NCBI GenBank assembly: GCA_036946415.1
Contig: JAQIJD010000005.1
Location: forward strand, 191,787 to 255,786
Reading direction: 5' to 3'
DNA: 64,000 nt
Source: Sphingomonas_Q fennica_A
Lineage (GTDB): Bacteria; Pseudomonadota; Alphaproteobacteria; Sphingomonadales; Sphingomonadaceae
Positions 9,709 to 18,771 of the stretch are shown piece by piece. The translations under genes and the position numbers were made by a program. The first letter of the stretch is position 1. Every line of letters starts with the position of its first letter. The notes under the pieces were generated by a model that saw only the letters and a program-made list of their open reading frames with translations, was not told the origin of the DNA and searched no databases.

Positions 9709-11088
9709 ATGACCGACGAGACCGCCCCCTTCGCCGCCATCATCCTCGCCGCGGGCAAGGGCACGCGGATGCGATCGGACCAGCACAAGGTGCTGCACCC
9801 GATCGCCGGCCGGCCGATGCTGGCGCATCTGCTGGCGACGGTCGATGCGCTTCGGCCCGCCGCCAAGGTGGTGGTGGTGGGGGCAGGACGCGATCAGGTG
9901 GAACCGCTGGTCGCGGCCGCGGGGGGCAATGTGGCGGTGCAGGAAGAACAGCTCGGCACCGGCCATGCGGTGGCGCAGGCGGAAGGCGCGCTGGCGGGCT
10001 TCGACGGTGACGTGATCGTCCTTTACGGGGACGTGGCGCGGGTGCGGCCGGCGACGATGCGCCGGCTGCTCGGCCGCCTGCACGAAGGCGACGCGCCGGC
10101 GGTGGCGGTGCTGGGCTTCCGCCCGCACGATCCCACCGGCTACGGCCGCATCATCGCCGATGCGGAGGGCCGGATCGCGACGATGGTCGAGCATAAGGAT
10201 GCGAGCGCGGCGGAGCGGGCCGAGACCTTGTGCAATTCGGGCCTGCTGGCGGTGCGCGCGCGCGATCTGTGGCCGCTGCTGGCGCGGGTTGGGAACGGCA
10301 ATGCGGCCGGCGAATATTATCTTCCCGATATCGTGGCCCTGGCGACGGGCGAAGGGAGAAGAGCCGTGGTGATCGAGACGGAGGCATCCGAGGTGGCGGG
10401 GGTCAACAGCCGGGCCGAGCTGGCGGCGGTGGAGGCGGCCTGGCAGGCCGGGCGCCGCGCGCAGGCGATGGCCGAGGGGGCGACGCTGATCGCGCCCGAG
10501 ACGGTGTGGTTCGCGCACGATACGGTGATCGGCCGCGACGTGACGATCGAGCCGAACGTGATCTTCGGCCCCGGCGTGACGGTGGCGGACGGCGTCACCA
10601 TCCGCGGCTTCAGCCATATCGAGGGGGCAAGGATCGAGGCGGGCGCGATCGTCGGCCCCTATGCCCGGCTCCGCCCCGGCGCGGTGGTGGGGGAAGGCGC
10701 GCATGTCGGCAATTTCGTCGAATTGAAGGGGGCGACGCTGGGCAAGGGCGCCAAGGCCAATCATCTGACCTATCTGGGCGATGCCGAGGTCGGGCCGGGC
10801 GCCAATATCGGCGCCGGCACGATCACCTGCAATTACGACGGCTTCGGCAAATATACGACGCGGATCGGCGCCAACGCCTTCATCGGATCGAACAGCGCGC
10901 TCGTCGCCCCGGTGACGATCGGGGCGGGGGCGATCGTGGGGGCGGGATCGGTGGTGACGGCGGACGTGCCGCCCGAATCGATCATGGTCGGCCGATCGGG
11001 CGCGCAGGTGCGCGAGGGCCATGCCCCGATCTTCCGCCAGCGCGCCGCCGCCCGCAAGGCGGCCGCGGCGGCGGCGAAGGGCGAATAA
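9709..11088 (+). CDS. glmU: GlmU, bifunctional GlcNAc-1-P uridyltransferase / GlcN-1-P acetyltransferase
   Basis: A 459-residue enzyme that makes UDP-GlcNAc, the precursor of peptidoglycan and lipid A. The N-terminal nucleotidyltransferase has the signature ILAAGKGTRM (12-21) and LGTGHAV. The C-terminal left-handed beta-helix carries hexapeptide repeats and the acetyltransferase stretch AKANHLTYLGD followed by GAGTITCNYDG. ATG 9709 matches the family N-terminus; the longer frame is antisense to gph. glmS starts 4 nt past its stop, so the two form an operon for amino-sugar synthesis. Confidence 0.97.
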   Translation: MTDETAPFAAIILAAGKGTRMRSDQHKVLHPIAGRPMLAHLLATVDALRPAAKVVVVGAGRDQVEPLVAAAGGNVAVQEEQLGTGHAVAQAEGALAGFDGDVIVLYGDVARVRPATMRRLLGRLHEGDAPAVAVLGFRPHDPTGYGRIIADAEGRIATMVEHKDASAAERAETLCNSGLLAVRARDLWPLLARVGNGNAAGEYYLPDIVALATGEGRRAVVIETEASEVAGVNSRAELAAVEAAWQAGRRAQAMAEGATLIAPETVWFAHDTVIGRDVTIEPNVIFGPGVTVADGVTIRGFSHIEGARIEAGAIVGPYARLRPGAVVGEGAHVGNFVELKGATLGKGAKANHLTYLGDAEVGPGANIGAGTITCNYDGFGKYTTRIGANAFIGSNSALVAPVTIGAGAIVGAGSVVTADVPPESIMVGRSGAQVREGHAPIFRQRAAARKAAAAAAKGE

Positions 11089-11092
11089 GCGC

Positions 11093-12916
11093 ATGTGCGG
11101 CATCATCGGCATCCTGGGCACGGACGACGTGGCGGGGCGGCTGCTGGCGGGCCTCCGCCGGCTGGAATATCGCGGCTACGATTCCGCCGGCATCGCCACG
11201 ATCCACGACGGCATGCTCGACCGGCGGCGCGCGGCCGGCAAGCTCGACAATCTGGCCGGCGTGCTGGCGGACGATCCGCTGCCTGGGCCGATCGGCATCG
11301 CCCATACGCGTTGGGCGACGCATGGCGCGCCGACGCAGGACAATGCCCACCCCCACGCCACCGCCGAGGTGGCGGTGGTCCACAACGGCATCATCGAGAA
11401 TTTCAAGCCGCTGCGCGAGGAATTGCAGGCGCGCGGCCGCACCTTCACCAGCCAGACCGATACCGAGGTGGTGGCGCACCTGATCTCCGAACAGGTCGAA
11501 CAGGGCGCCGAACCGCAGGCGGCGGTGGCGGCGGTGCTGAAGCGGCTGCACGGCGCCTTCGCGCTCGCCATCCTGTTCCGCTCGCACCCCGACATGCTGA
11601 TCGGGGCGCGGCTCGGATCGCCGCTGGTGGTAGGCTATGGCGAGGGCGAGACCTATCTCGGCTCCGACGCGCTGGCGCTGGCGCCGCTCACCCAGCGCAT
11701 CTCCTATCTGGAGGAGGGCGACTGGGTGGTGGTGACGCGCGACGGCGTCGCCATCTTCGACCGGCAGGACCAGCCCGTCGAGCGGCCGATCACCGTCTCG
11801 GGCGCGATCGACCTCGCCATCTCCAAGGGCAATTGCCGGCATTTCATGCTGAAGGAGATCCACGAGCAGCCGATCGTCCTCGCCCAGACGCTGCGCGCCT
11901 ATCTGCGCCGGCTGGAGGGGGCGGTGTCGCTGCCGGTCGAGGGCTTCGATCTGGCGGCGGTGCGGCGGGTGACGATCGTGGCGTGCGGGACCAGCTATTA
12001 CGCCGGCCTCGTCGCCAAATATTGGTTCGAGCAATTCGCGCGCGTGCCGGTCGACATCGATTTCGCCAGCGAGTTTAGATATCGGGAGCCGGTGCTGGAG
12101 GAAGGCGGCCTCGCCCTCTTCATCAGCCAGTCGGGCGAAACGGCGGATACGCTGGCCGCCCTGCGCCACGCCCGTGCGATGGGCCAGAAGATCGCCGTCG
12201 TCGTCAACGTGCCGACATCGACCATGGCGCGCGAGGCCGACTTGCTGCTGCCGACGCATGCCGGGCCGGAGATCGGCGTCGCATCCACCAAGGCCTTCAC
12301 CTGCCAGTTGGGCGTGCTGGCGGCGCTGGCCGCGAACCTGGCCCGGGCGCGCGGGCGGCTGACGGCGGAGGAGGAGCGCCGCATCGTCCGCCACCTGTCC
12401 GAAGCGCCGGCGGCGGTGAACGGCGCTCTCGCCTATGACGAGACGATCGAGGCGCTGGCGCCGATCGTGGCGCAGGCGCGCGACGTGCTCTACCTGGGGC
12501 GCGGCGTGGATTATCCGCTGGCGCTGGAAGGCGCGCTGAAACTGAAGGAAATCAGCTACATCCACGCCGAGGCTTATGCGGCGGGCGAGATGAAGCACGG
12601 GCCGATCGCGCTGATCGACGAAACCGTGCCGGTGATCGTGATCGCCCCCAGCGGCCCGCTGTTCGACAAGACCATCTCGAACATGCAGGAGGTGCAGGCG
12701 CGCGGCGGGCGGGTGATCCTGATTTCCGATTATGACGGCGTGGCGGCGGCGGGCGACGATTGCCTCGCCACGATCACCATGCCCAAGGTCCACCCGCTGA
12801 TCGCGCCGCTCGTCTATGCGGTGCCGGTGCAATTGCTCGCCTATCATGTCGCGGTGGCCAAGGGCACCGACGTCGATCAGCCGCGCAACCTCGCCAAGAG
12901 CGTGACGGTGGAGTGA
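11093..12916 (+). CDS. glmS: GlmS, glutamine-fructose-6-phosphate aminotransferase
   Basis: A 607-residue enzyme that converts fructose-6-P and glutamine to glucosamine-6-P, the first step toward UDP-GlcNAc. Cys2 (MCGIIGILG) is the catalytic nucleophile of the glutaminase domain, which also shows HTRWATHG and HNGIIEN. Two SIS sugar-isomerase domains follow (IVACGTSYYAG; SQSGETADTLAAL; EMKHGPIALID). The C-terminus NLAKSVTVE is the conserved synthase tail. It is intact, of usual length, and directly follows glmU. No glmS ribozyme is expected in this lineage and none is seen in the 4-nt gap. Confidence 0.97.
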   Translation: MCGIIGILGTDDVAGRLLAGLRRLEYRGYDSAGIATIHDGMLDRRRAAGKLDNLAGVLADDPLPGPIGIAHTRWATHGAPTQDNAHPHATAEVAVVHNGIIENFKPLREELQARGRTFTSQTDTEVVAHLISEQVEQGAEPQAAVAAVLKRLHGAFALAILFRSHPDMLIGARLGSPLVVGYGEGETYLGSDALALAPLTQRISYLEEGDWVVVTRDGVAIFDRQDQPVERPITVSGAIDLAISKGNCRHFMLKEIHEQPIVLAQTLRAYLRRLEGAVSLPVEGFDLAAVRRVTIVACGTSYYAGLVAKYWFEQFARVPVDIDFASEFRYREPVLEEGGLALFISQSGETADTLAALRHARAMGQKIAVVVNVPTSTMAREADLLLPTHAGPEIGVASTKAFTCQLGVLAALAANLARARGRLTAEEERRIVRHLSEAPAAVNGALAYDETIEALAPIVAQARDVLYLGRGVDYPLALEGALKLKEISYIHAEAYAAGEMKHGPIALIDETVPVIVIAPSGPLFDKTISNMQEVQARGGRVILISDYDGVAAAGDDCLATITMPKVHPLIAPLVYAVPVQLLAYHVAVAKGTDVDQPRNLAKSVTVE

Positions 12917-12919
12917 CGC

Positions 12920-13951
12920 TCAGCGCGGGAAGAGCCGCGATCGCGTGGGGGTGACGCCGATCCGGTCGCCGACGCGCGGTGCGCCCACGGCGGGCACGTC
13001 CAGTTCGAGCGGGGCGCTATGGCCGTCCAGCGCCGCCTCGATACGGACGAGGCCGTTCTTGGGGCGCGCGAGCGTGACGACGGCGGGCAAAGCGGGGCCG
13101 TCCGCGACGATGCGCGCATCGTGCGGGCGGAAGAAGAGTTCGCCGTCGCCGTCGGCGGCCCCTTCGGGCGCGGGCAGGGCGATATCCCCGAAGCGGGCGG
13201 TGTTGCCGGAGACGGTGACGGACAGGCGGTTGGATTCGCCGACGAAACCGAAGACGAAGGGGGTGGCGGGATCGTCGTAGACGGTCGCCGGCTCGGCCAC
13301 CTGTTCGATGCGGCCGTGGTCCATCACCACCACCCGATCGGCCAGTTCCAGCGCTTCCTCCTGATCGTGCGTCACGAAGATCGAGGTCAGGCCCATCCGG
13401 TCGTGCAGGTCGCGCAGCCAGCGGCGCAGATCCTTGCGGACCTTGGCGTCGAGCGCGCCGAACGGTTCGTCGAGCAGGAGGATACGCGGGTTGACGGCCA
13501 GCGCGCGCGCCAGCGCCACGCGCTGCCGCTGCCCGCCCGAAAGCTGGGCGGGATAGCGCCTGCCCAGGCTGCCGAGCTGGACGAGATCGAGCAGTTCGGC
13601 GACGCGCGCCGCGATATCCGCGCGGGACGGGCGGTCGCGCCGCTTCTTCACAGTCAGCCCGAAGGCGACGTTGTCGGCCACCGTCATGTGGCGGAACAGC
13701 GCATATTGCTGGAAGACGAAGCCGACCTGCCGTTCGGCGGCGGGCTGGCCGGTGACGTCGGCGCCGTCGAAGGCGACGGTGCCGGCATCGGCGAATTCCA
13801 GCCCGGCGATGATGCGGAGCAATGTCGTCTTGCCCGAGCCGGATGGGCCGAGGAGGGCCAGGAACTCGCCCGGCCGCGCCTCCAGGTCGATGTCGTGAAG
13901 TGCGGTGAAGCTACCGAAGCGCTTGGCGATGCCGGAAAGTGCGATACCCAT
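12920..13951 (-). CDS. cysA: CysA, sulfate/thiosulfate ABC transporter ATPase
   Basis: A 343-residue ATPase for sulfate import. Walker A is LGPSGSGKTTL, the signature is LSGGQRQRVALARAL, Walker B is ILLLDEPFGALD, and the switch His lies in VTHDQEEALE. The TOBE-like C-terminal part (about 240-343) carries EGAADGDGELFFRPHD. The start MGIALSGIAKRFG at 13951 is chosen because its ATG overlaps the cysW stop (ATGA). It ends 3 nt from the convergent end of glmS, with no terminator visible between them. Confidence 0.93.
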   Translation of the reverse strand: MGIALSGIAKRFGSFTALHDIDLEARPGEFLALLGPSGSGKTTLLRIIAGLEFADAGTVAFDGADVTGQPAAERQVGFVFQQYALFRHMTVADNVAFGLTVKKRRDRPSRADIAARVAELLDLVQLGSLGRRYPAQLSGGQRQRVALARALAVNPRILLLDEPFGALDAKVRKDLRRWLRDLHDRMGLTSIFVTHDQEEALELADRVVVMDHGRIEQVAEPATVYDDPATPFVFGFVGESNRLSVTVSGNTARFGDIALPAPEGAADGDGELFFRPHDARIVADGPALPAVVTLARPKNGLVRIEAALDGHSAPLELDVPAVGAPRVGDRIGVTPTRSRLFPR

Positions 13952-14799
13952 CAGTGGCCGGTTCCCTGGCGATGATAGTCGAACCGCCATTCGAGGACGG
14001 TCTTGGCGGCCAGCGTCACCAGCGCCAGCATGGCGAGCAGCGAGGCGACCGCGAAGGCGGCGACGAAATTATATTCGTTGTAGAGGATCTCGACATGCAG
14101 CGGCATCGTGTTGGTGAGGCCGCGGACATGGCCCGAGACGACCGACACCGCTCCGAATTCCCCCATCGCCCGCGCGTTGCAAAGCAGCACGCCGTAGAGC
14201 AGTCCCCAGCGGATGTTGGGGAGGGTGACGAGGCGGAAGGTCTGCCAGCCGGTCGCGCCGAGCGACAGCGCCGCCTCCTCGTCCTCGCGCCCCTGTTCGG
14301 CCATCAGCGGGATCAGCTCGCGCGCGACGAAGGGGAAGGTGACGAAAGTGGTGGCCAGGATGATGCCGGGCAGCGCGAAGACGATCGCGATGTTGCGCGA
14401 CAGAAAGAAGCTGCCGAACCAGCCGCCCGATCCGAACAGCAGGATGTAGACGAGGCCGGCGACCACCGGCGAGACGGAGAAGGGAAGGTCGATCAGCGTG
14501 ATGAGGAGGCCCTTGCCGCGGAAATCGAACTTGGTGATCGCCCAGGCGGCGGCGATGCCGAAGACGATGTTGAGCGGGACCGAGATCGCCGCCACCGTCA
14601 GCGTCAGCCGGATCGAGGCGAGCGCGTCCGGCTCGACGACGGCGGCGAGGAAGGGGGGCAGGCCGCGCCGCAGCGCTTCAACGAACACCGCGACGAGCGG
14701 CAGCGCGAGGAACAGCAGCAGGAAGGCGAGTGCGGCGCCGATCAGCAGCCGCCGGGCGAGCGGGCGTTCGCCGGTCGCCAGCAGATGCGCGCCGCTCAT
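13951..14799 (-). CDS. cysW: CysW, sulfate ABC permease
   Basis: A 282-residue inner-membrane permease with about six membrane segments. The ABC-contact loop reads LGATGWQTFRLVTLPNI, and the conserved stretches NARAMGEFGAVSVVSG and EILYNEYNF are typical of CysW. It overlaps cysT by 4 nt upstream and cysA by 3 nt downstream, so the three are translated together. Length is normal. Confidence 0.94.
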   Translation of the reverse strand: MSGAHLLATGERPLARRLLIGAALAFLLLFLALPLVAVFVEALRRGLPPFLAAVVEPDALASIRLTLTVAAISVPLNIVFGIAAAWAITKFDFRGKGLLITLIDLPFSVSPVVAGLVYILLFGSGGWFGSFFLSRNIAIVFALPGIILATTFVTFPFVARELIPLMAEQGREDEEAALSLGATGWQTFRLVTLPNIRWGLLYGVLLCNARAMGEFGAVSVVSGHVRGLTNTMPLHVEILYNEYNFVAAFAVASLLAMLALVTLAAKTVLEWRFDYHRQGTGH

Positions 14800-15647
14800 G
14801 CCGCCGCCGTCCGCCGGCGCACGACGATCTGGATGAGGTTGATCGCCAGCAGCATCAGGAAGGAGGCGACCAGCATCACCGTCGCGATGGCGGTGGCGGC
14901 GGGATAATCATATTGTTCCAGCTCGGTGATGATCATCAGCGGCGCGATCTCGCTGTGGAACGGCATGTTTCCGGCGATGAAGATCACCGAGCCATATTCG
15001 CCGAGGCCGCGCGCGAAGGCGAGCGCGAAGCCGGTGAGCAGCGCGGGGCCGACCGCCGGCAGGATCACGCGGCGGAACGTCTGCCAGCGCGTCGCGCCGA
15101 GCGCGGCGGCGGCTTCCTCCACGTCGCGGCCGAGGTCTTCCAGCACCGGTTCGACCGAGCGGACGACGAAGGGCAGGCCGATGAAGATCAGCGCGATCAC
15201 CACCCCCGCCGGCGTATAGGCGATGCGGATGCCGAACGGCGCCAGCAGCCCGCCGATCCAGCCGCTGTCGGCGTAGAGCGCGGTCAGCGCGATGCCCGCC
15301 ACCGCCGTCGGCAGCGCGAACGGCAGATCGACCATCGCCGAGACGAGCCGCTTGAAGGGAAAGTGATAGCGGACGAGCACCCAGGCGACGAGGAGGCCCG
15401 CCACCGCATTGATCCCCGCCGCCGCCAGCGCCGCGCCGAAGCTGAGCCGGTAGGCGCGCAGCACGCGCTCGTTGAAGGCGGCGTAGAGGAAGTCGCCGGG
15501 GCTCATCCCCAGCGTCTGCACCAGGATGGTCGACAGCGGCACCAGCACGATCAGCGACAGCCAGAAGAGCGTGAAGCCCAGCGTCAGCCCGAAGCCGGGC
15601 AGCAGGCGCCGGCGGGGGCGAAGGGGCAAAGCGGCAGCGACGGTCAT
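14796..15647 (-). CDS. cysT: CysT (CysU), sulfate ABC permease
   Basis: A 283-residue inner-membrane permease, partner of CysW. Diagnostic parts are DLPFALPTAVAGIALTALYA, the ABC-contact loop LGATRWQTFRRVILPAV and ARGLGEYGSVIFIAGN. It is the first transporter gene of the unit and follows the Rrf2 regulator by 68 nt. No sulfate-binding protein (CysP/Sbp) is present here, so the receptor must be encoded elsewhere. Confidence 0.94.
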   Translation of the reverse strand: MTVAAALPLRPRRRLLPGFGLTLGFTLFWLSLIVLVPLSTILVQTLGMSPGDFLYAAFNERVLRAYRLSFGAALAAAGINAVAGLLVAWVLVRYHFPFKRLVSAMVDLPFALPTAVAGIALTALYADSGWIGGLLAPFGIRIAYTPAGVVIALIFIGLPFVVRSVEPVLEDLGRDVEEAAAALGATRWQTFRRVILPAVGPALLTGFALAFARGLGEYGSVIFIAGNMPFHSEIAPLMIITELEQYDYPAATAIATVMLVASFLMLLAINLIQIVVRRRTAAA

Positions 15648-15715
15648 GCCCTGCGGCTTCTATTCGAGCGGGCCGGCGTGGCGCGCGACCTTTTCTCCAC
15701 CTTCGCCAAGCCGGG

Positions 15716-16150
15716 CTATCCCGCCGCCGGCGTGACCGGGGCGGACACCTTGGCGGACAAAGGGATGCGATCGAGCACGTTGGACGTCTCGTCGCGCACA
15801 AGCAGCATCACCTCGCGCAGGCGGCAGACCTCCTCGTCGACGCAATGGTCGCACGGGCGGTGGTTGAAGCGGCTGGCGCAGGGGGTGAGCGCCAGGCTGC
15901 CGCGGGTGGCGCGGACGATATCCCCATAGGTGATCTGCTCGGGCGGGCGGCCGAGCCAATAGCCGCCCTCCTTGCCGCGCAGCGTCTCGACGAAGCCGGC
16001 GCGCTTCAGTTCCGACAGGATCACCGTCAGGAATTTGGCGGGGATGTTCTGCGCGGCCGCGATCTCGGGCAGCTGCACCGGCCCCTGGCCGTAGCGATCG
16101 GCCAGATGCTGGAGGGCGCGAAGCGCGTATCGGGTGCGTTGCGAGAGCAA
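15716..16150 (-). CDS. Rrf2-family transcriptional regulator
   Basis: A 144-residue regulator with an N-terminal winged helix (LSQRTRYALRALQHLADRYG; wing RGKEGGYWLGRPPEQI) and a C-terminal region with four cysteines in the spacing C-x8-C-x2-C-x5-C. Rrf2 proteins such as IscR, NsrR and CymR often bind Fe-S clusters or sense sulfur state; whether this one binds metal is not known. The TTG at 16150 places the protein at the normal Rrf2 N-terminus, while a GTG at 16261 would add 37 unusual residues. Lying just upstream of cysTWA on the same strand, it probably controls sulfate uptake (inference). Confidence 0.85.
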   Translation of the reverse strand: MLSQRTRYALRALQHLADRYGQGPVQLPEIAAAQNIPAKFLTVILSELKRAGFVETLRGKEGGYWLGRPPEQITYGDIVRATRGSLALTPCASRFNHRPCDHCVDEEVCRLREVMLLVRDETSNVLDRIPLSAKVSAPVTPAAG

Positions 16151-16224
16151 GTGCGGCGGCCTTGGGGTAAGAATGTCTTCCCAGCCAATAGTGATTGTTG
16201 CGCGATCCGCAACGGCCGGCACGC

Positions 16225-16254
16225 TTGACCGGCGGCCCCGATCGCTCCTAAGGG
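16225..16254 (+). promoter_or_regulatory. Possible promoter of tRNA-His
   Basis: A TTGACC -35 box at 16225-16230 is followed after 17-18 nt by a weak -10 region around 16248-16254 (CTAAGG/TAAGGG). The tRNA begins about 29 nt later. The -35 box is good and the -10 box poor. A short hairpin (GCTCC-taa-GGAGC) overlaps the -10 region. Confidence 0.4.
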
Positions 16255-16283
16255 AGCGCACCCCGCATGGGTCGTTTCGTGCG

Positions 16284-16360
16284 GCGATCGTAGCTCAATT
16301 GGTTAGAGCGCCGGTTTGTGGTACCGGAGGTTGCGGGTTCAATCCCCGTCGATCGCCCCA
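16284..16360 (+). tRNA. tRNA-His (GTG)
   Basis: A full cloverleaf. The acceptor stem GCGATCG (16284-16290) pairs with 16350-16356, the anticodon stem CCGGT pairs with ACCGG, and the anticodon GTG is at 16318-16320. CCA is encoded at 16358-16360. The base before the stem, G16283, can pair with the discriminator C16357, the extra G-1:C73 pair that identifies histidine tRNA. No integrated element lies next to it. Confidence 0.97.
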
Positions 16361-16366
16361 GCCCTG

Positions 16367-16456
16367 TCAGAGCGGCGGCGGCAGATCCTCGTCGCGGCCC
16401 TTCAGCAGAAACCCGATCAGCAGCACAGCGGCGCCCGCCAGCACATAGACCAGCAT
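16367..16456 (-). CDS. Possible 29-residue single-pass membrane protein
   Basis: A short frame whose ATG (16454-16456) overlaps the stop of the acyltransferase gene (ATGA). It encodes 29 residues: one hydrophobic helix (about 2-18, VYVLAGAAVLLIGFLL), then a charged tail KGRDEDLPPPL. The hydrophobic pattern and the coupling favour a real small inner-membrane protein, but chance cannot be ruled out at this length. Confidence 0.4.
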   Translation of the reverse strand: MLVYVLAGAAVLLIGFLLKGRDEDLPPPL

Positions 16457-17547
16457 CAGCGCACCTCGCTGGCGTTGAGCGCGGCGGCGGCGGCCGGGCG
16501 ACGCAGGCCGAGCAGCCGGCTGGCGACGGCGGTGAGGCGCTTTTCGACCAGCACATGCACGGCGATGCCGATCGCCACCGATCCGCAGAAGGCGACGATC
16601 GCGAGGAGGAGGGGCGGCAGCGGCAGGCGCAGCCGATCGGTGATGGCGAAGAAGATCGTCAGCGCGGCCGGATGGACGATGTAGATGGCGTAGGAGGCAT
16701 CGCCCAGCAGCAGCAGCGGTCGCGCGGCGGCGAAGCGGACGCGCCCTTCCAATGCCATCACCGCCCAGACGATGCCGATGGCGGGCACCCCCCACAGCAG
16801 CACGCGATCGAGCCGATAGGGGTGGCTATCCGGAAAGGCGGAAAGCCAGGCAAGGCTGCCCGCGAGCAGCGCCGCGATCTGCCAGTTCGGCAGATCGCGG
16901 CCCGTGCGCCACCAATGGCCGAGCGCGAGGCCGCCGAGGAACTCGAGCGAGATGGGGGCGAGGAGGATCAGCGCGGCGGGGCGAATGGTGGCACCTGCGC
17001 TGGCGAGGAACGGGGCGGCCACCGCCACGCCGAGGGCGATGATCGCCGCCACCGTCAGCCCGAAACGGCGCGCGCCCGCCGCCAGCACCATCGTGCAGAC
17101 CGCATAGAAGAACACTTCGTAGTTGAGCGTCCAGCCGGTCATCACCGGCGGCCAGATCGTCCGCGGCGAATCATGCGCGGGAATGAAGAGATAGGAAGCG
17201 GCGGCGTTGCTCAGCCAATAGGGATCGGCCGCCATCCGCCACGAGGCGGCGACCGCCAGCGTCGTCACGATCCAGTAGAGCGGCACGATCCGCGCCATCC
17301 GCCGCCGCAGGAAGACGTGCCACGCCTGCTCCCGCCCGGCGAGATAGATGACGACGCCGCTGATGACGAAGAAGATGTCGACGCCGAACTGGCCGAGTGC
17401 GAACGGTTCACCGCCGCCGTGGCCGCCCGCATGGACCGCGCAATGTCTGGCAACGACCAGGCTGGCGGCGATTCCGCGTAAAACCTGGATTCCGAACAGG
17501 ATGTTCGAACGGCTGTCGGCTGATCCCGGTCTGTTCAATTCCGCCAT
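16456..17547 (-). CDS. Acyltransferase 3 family membrane protein
   Basis: A 363-residue polytopic membrane protein of the acyltransferase-3 (OafA/NodX) family, which transfers acetyl or other acyl groups to cell-surface sugars. Family traits are LRGIAASLVVARHCAVH with the candidate catalytic His, FGVDIFFVISGVVIYL, RRRMARIVPLYW and the C-terminal GDASYAIYIVHPA. About ten membrane segments are visible. The GGAG before the ATG at 17547 sits directly against the start, unusually close. The acceptor is unknown; O-antigen, exopolysaccharide and lipid sugars are all possible. Confidence 0.88.
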   Translation of the reverse strand: MAELNRPGSADSRSNILFGIQVLRGIAASLVVARHCAVHAGGHGGGEPFALGQFGVDIFFVISGVVIYLAGREQAWHVFLRRRMARIVPLYWIVTTLAVAASWRMAADPYWLSNAAASYLFIPAHDSPRTIWPPVMTGWTLNYEVFFYAVCTMVLAAGARRFGLTVAAIIALGVAVAAPFLASAGATIRPAALILLAPISLEFLGGLALGHWWRTGRDLPNWQIAALLAGSLAWLSAFPDSHPYRLDRVLLWGVPAIGIVWAVMALEGRVRFAAARPLLLLGDASYAIYIVHPAALTIFFAITDRLRLPLPPLLLAIVAFCGSVAIGIAVHVLVEKRLTAVASRLLGLRRPAAAAALNASEVR

Positions 17548-17683
17548 CTCCTATGAGATAACGGGATTATCGACGGCCGCCTTGATCCAGCGAGCCGAGA
17601 TCGCCCCAGTTGGGAGCAAATCCCGACGCTCGCCTAATCTTTGATATTGCGCAATAATTCGTCACTCACCCGCGACGTTCCGC

Positions 17684-18613
17684 CTATTCGGGCAAGGCCG
17701 CCACGAACGCCTCCACCACCGCCGCCGAATTGTCGGACGCGAGGCGATAGAAGGCGCGTGCCTGGTTCTCGCCGGCCTGTCCGCCGGCGAGGTCGGACAG
17801 GCTGCGGAAGGCGATGTAGGGGACGTGGTTGGCATAGGCGACCTGGCCGACGGCGGCGGTCTCCATGTCCGTCACCGTCGCTTTGTAGGTATCGAAGGCG
17901 TAACGGCGGAAGGCGGCATTATCCATGAAGACGGGGCCGGAAATGCCGGCGCCGCCGACCACCACCTTGGGCTGCTTGGTCAGGCACAATGTCTCGCGGC
18001 AGCGATCGAGCGTGATTTTCGCCGCCACGCCGCGCGCCAGCGTCAACAGCGCCGGATCCGCCTCGAACCAGAAGCGGCGTTCGGCCTCCTCCGTGCCGTC
18101 GCGGCGGACGGACACGCCGTTGGGGAAGATCATGCCGTAATTGGCGATCGGCTCGGCATCGCGCGGGCGGCCGGGCAGCACGAAGCGGCCGTTCTCCTCC
18201 CGTGCGAACACCGATTCGAGATACTGGCCCCAGCGGTCGGGCACGACCACGTCACCCACGTCGAGCGAGGGGTCGATCCCGCCGGCGACGCCCGAGAAGA
18301 CGATCCGCCGGATGTTGAAGCGATCGAGCGCGAGCTGCGTCGTCATCGCCGCATTGGTCATGCTGACGCCGGACAGGAACAGCAGCACCGGCCGCCCGGC
18401 CATCGTGCCGCCGACGAAGCGGACGCCGTTGACGGTCCAGCTCTTCGGCTCGGCGACGCCTTTCTGGAGGGCGATCCATTCCGGTTCGAAGGCCGAGACG
18501 ATGGCGGTGCGCGGGGCGGTATCGAGCGGGCCCTGCGGTGCGGCGGCGAGGGGGGTCGCCAGCAGCACACCGATGCCGATCGCCGCACCGCACCACATCG
18601 CCCGTTTCGCCAT
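17684..18613 (-). CDS. Exported MTA/SAH nucleosidase-like phosphorylase-fold protein
   Basis: A 309-residue protein with a signal peptide (about 1-25, ending PLAAAPQ) and a PNP/UDP-phosphorylase-type domain. Visible motifs are TAIVSAFEPEWIAL near the start, FSGVAGGIDPSLDVGDVVV (the glycine-rich phosphorylase motif), TDMETAAVGQVAYANHVP (the MTAN-like Met-Glu pair that contacts ribose) and FRSLSDLAGG. Cytosolic MTA/SAH nucleosidases have no signal peptide, so this version probably acts on purine nucleosides in the periplasm (inference). It has a good GGGAGG ribosome site. The divergent neighbour is a purine nucleoside permease. Confidence 0.82.
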   Translation of the reverse strand: MAKRAMWCGAAIGIGVLLATPLAAAPQGPLDTAPRTAIVSAFEPEWIALQKGVAEPKSWTVNGVRFVGGTMAGRPVLLFLSGVSMTNAAMTTQLALDRFNIRRIVFSGVAGGIDPSLDVGDVVVPDRWGQYLESVFAREENGRFVLPGRPRDAEPIANYGMIFPNGVSVRRDGTEEAERRFWFEADPALLTLARGVAAKITLDRCRETLCLTKQPKVVVGGAGISGPVFMDNAAFRRYAFDTYKATVTDMETAAVGQVAYANHVPYIAFRSLSDLAGGQAGENQARAFYRLASDNSAAVVEAFVAALPE

Positions 18614-18771
18614 TTCGACCTCCCTCGCAATCGTCGTCGTCCTCGCCTTCCCTCACCCGAGCGTCAAGCCGTTGCGGCGATGCAGCATGGCGCTTGTGCG
18701 CCGCCGAAAGACCGTTAGTAGGACAGGCCGGGGCGGTCGCCGCGGGGCGGCCGGCGGGGACTCTGATCGGC

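Noticed and set aside
11088..11093. glmS ribozyme before glmS
   Set aside because: The gap to glmU is 4 nt, and the ribozyme belongs to Gram-positive lineages.
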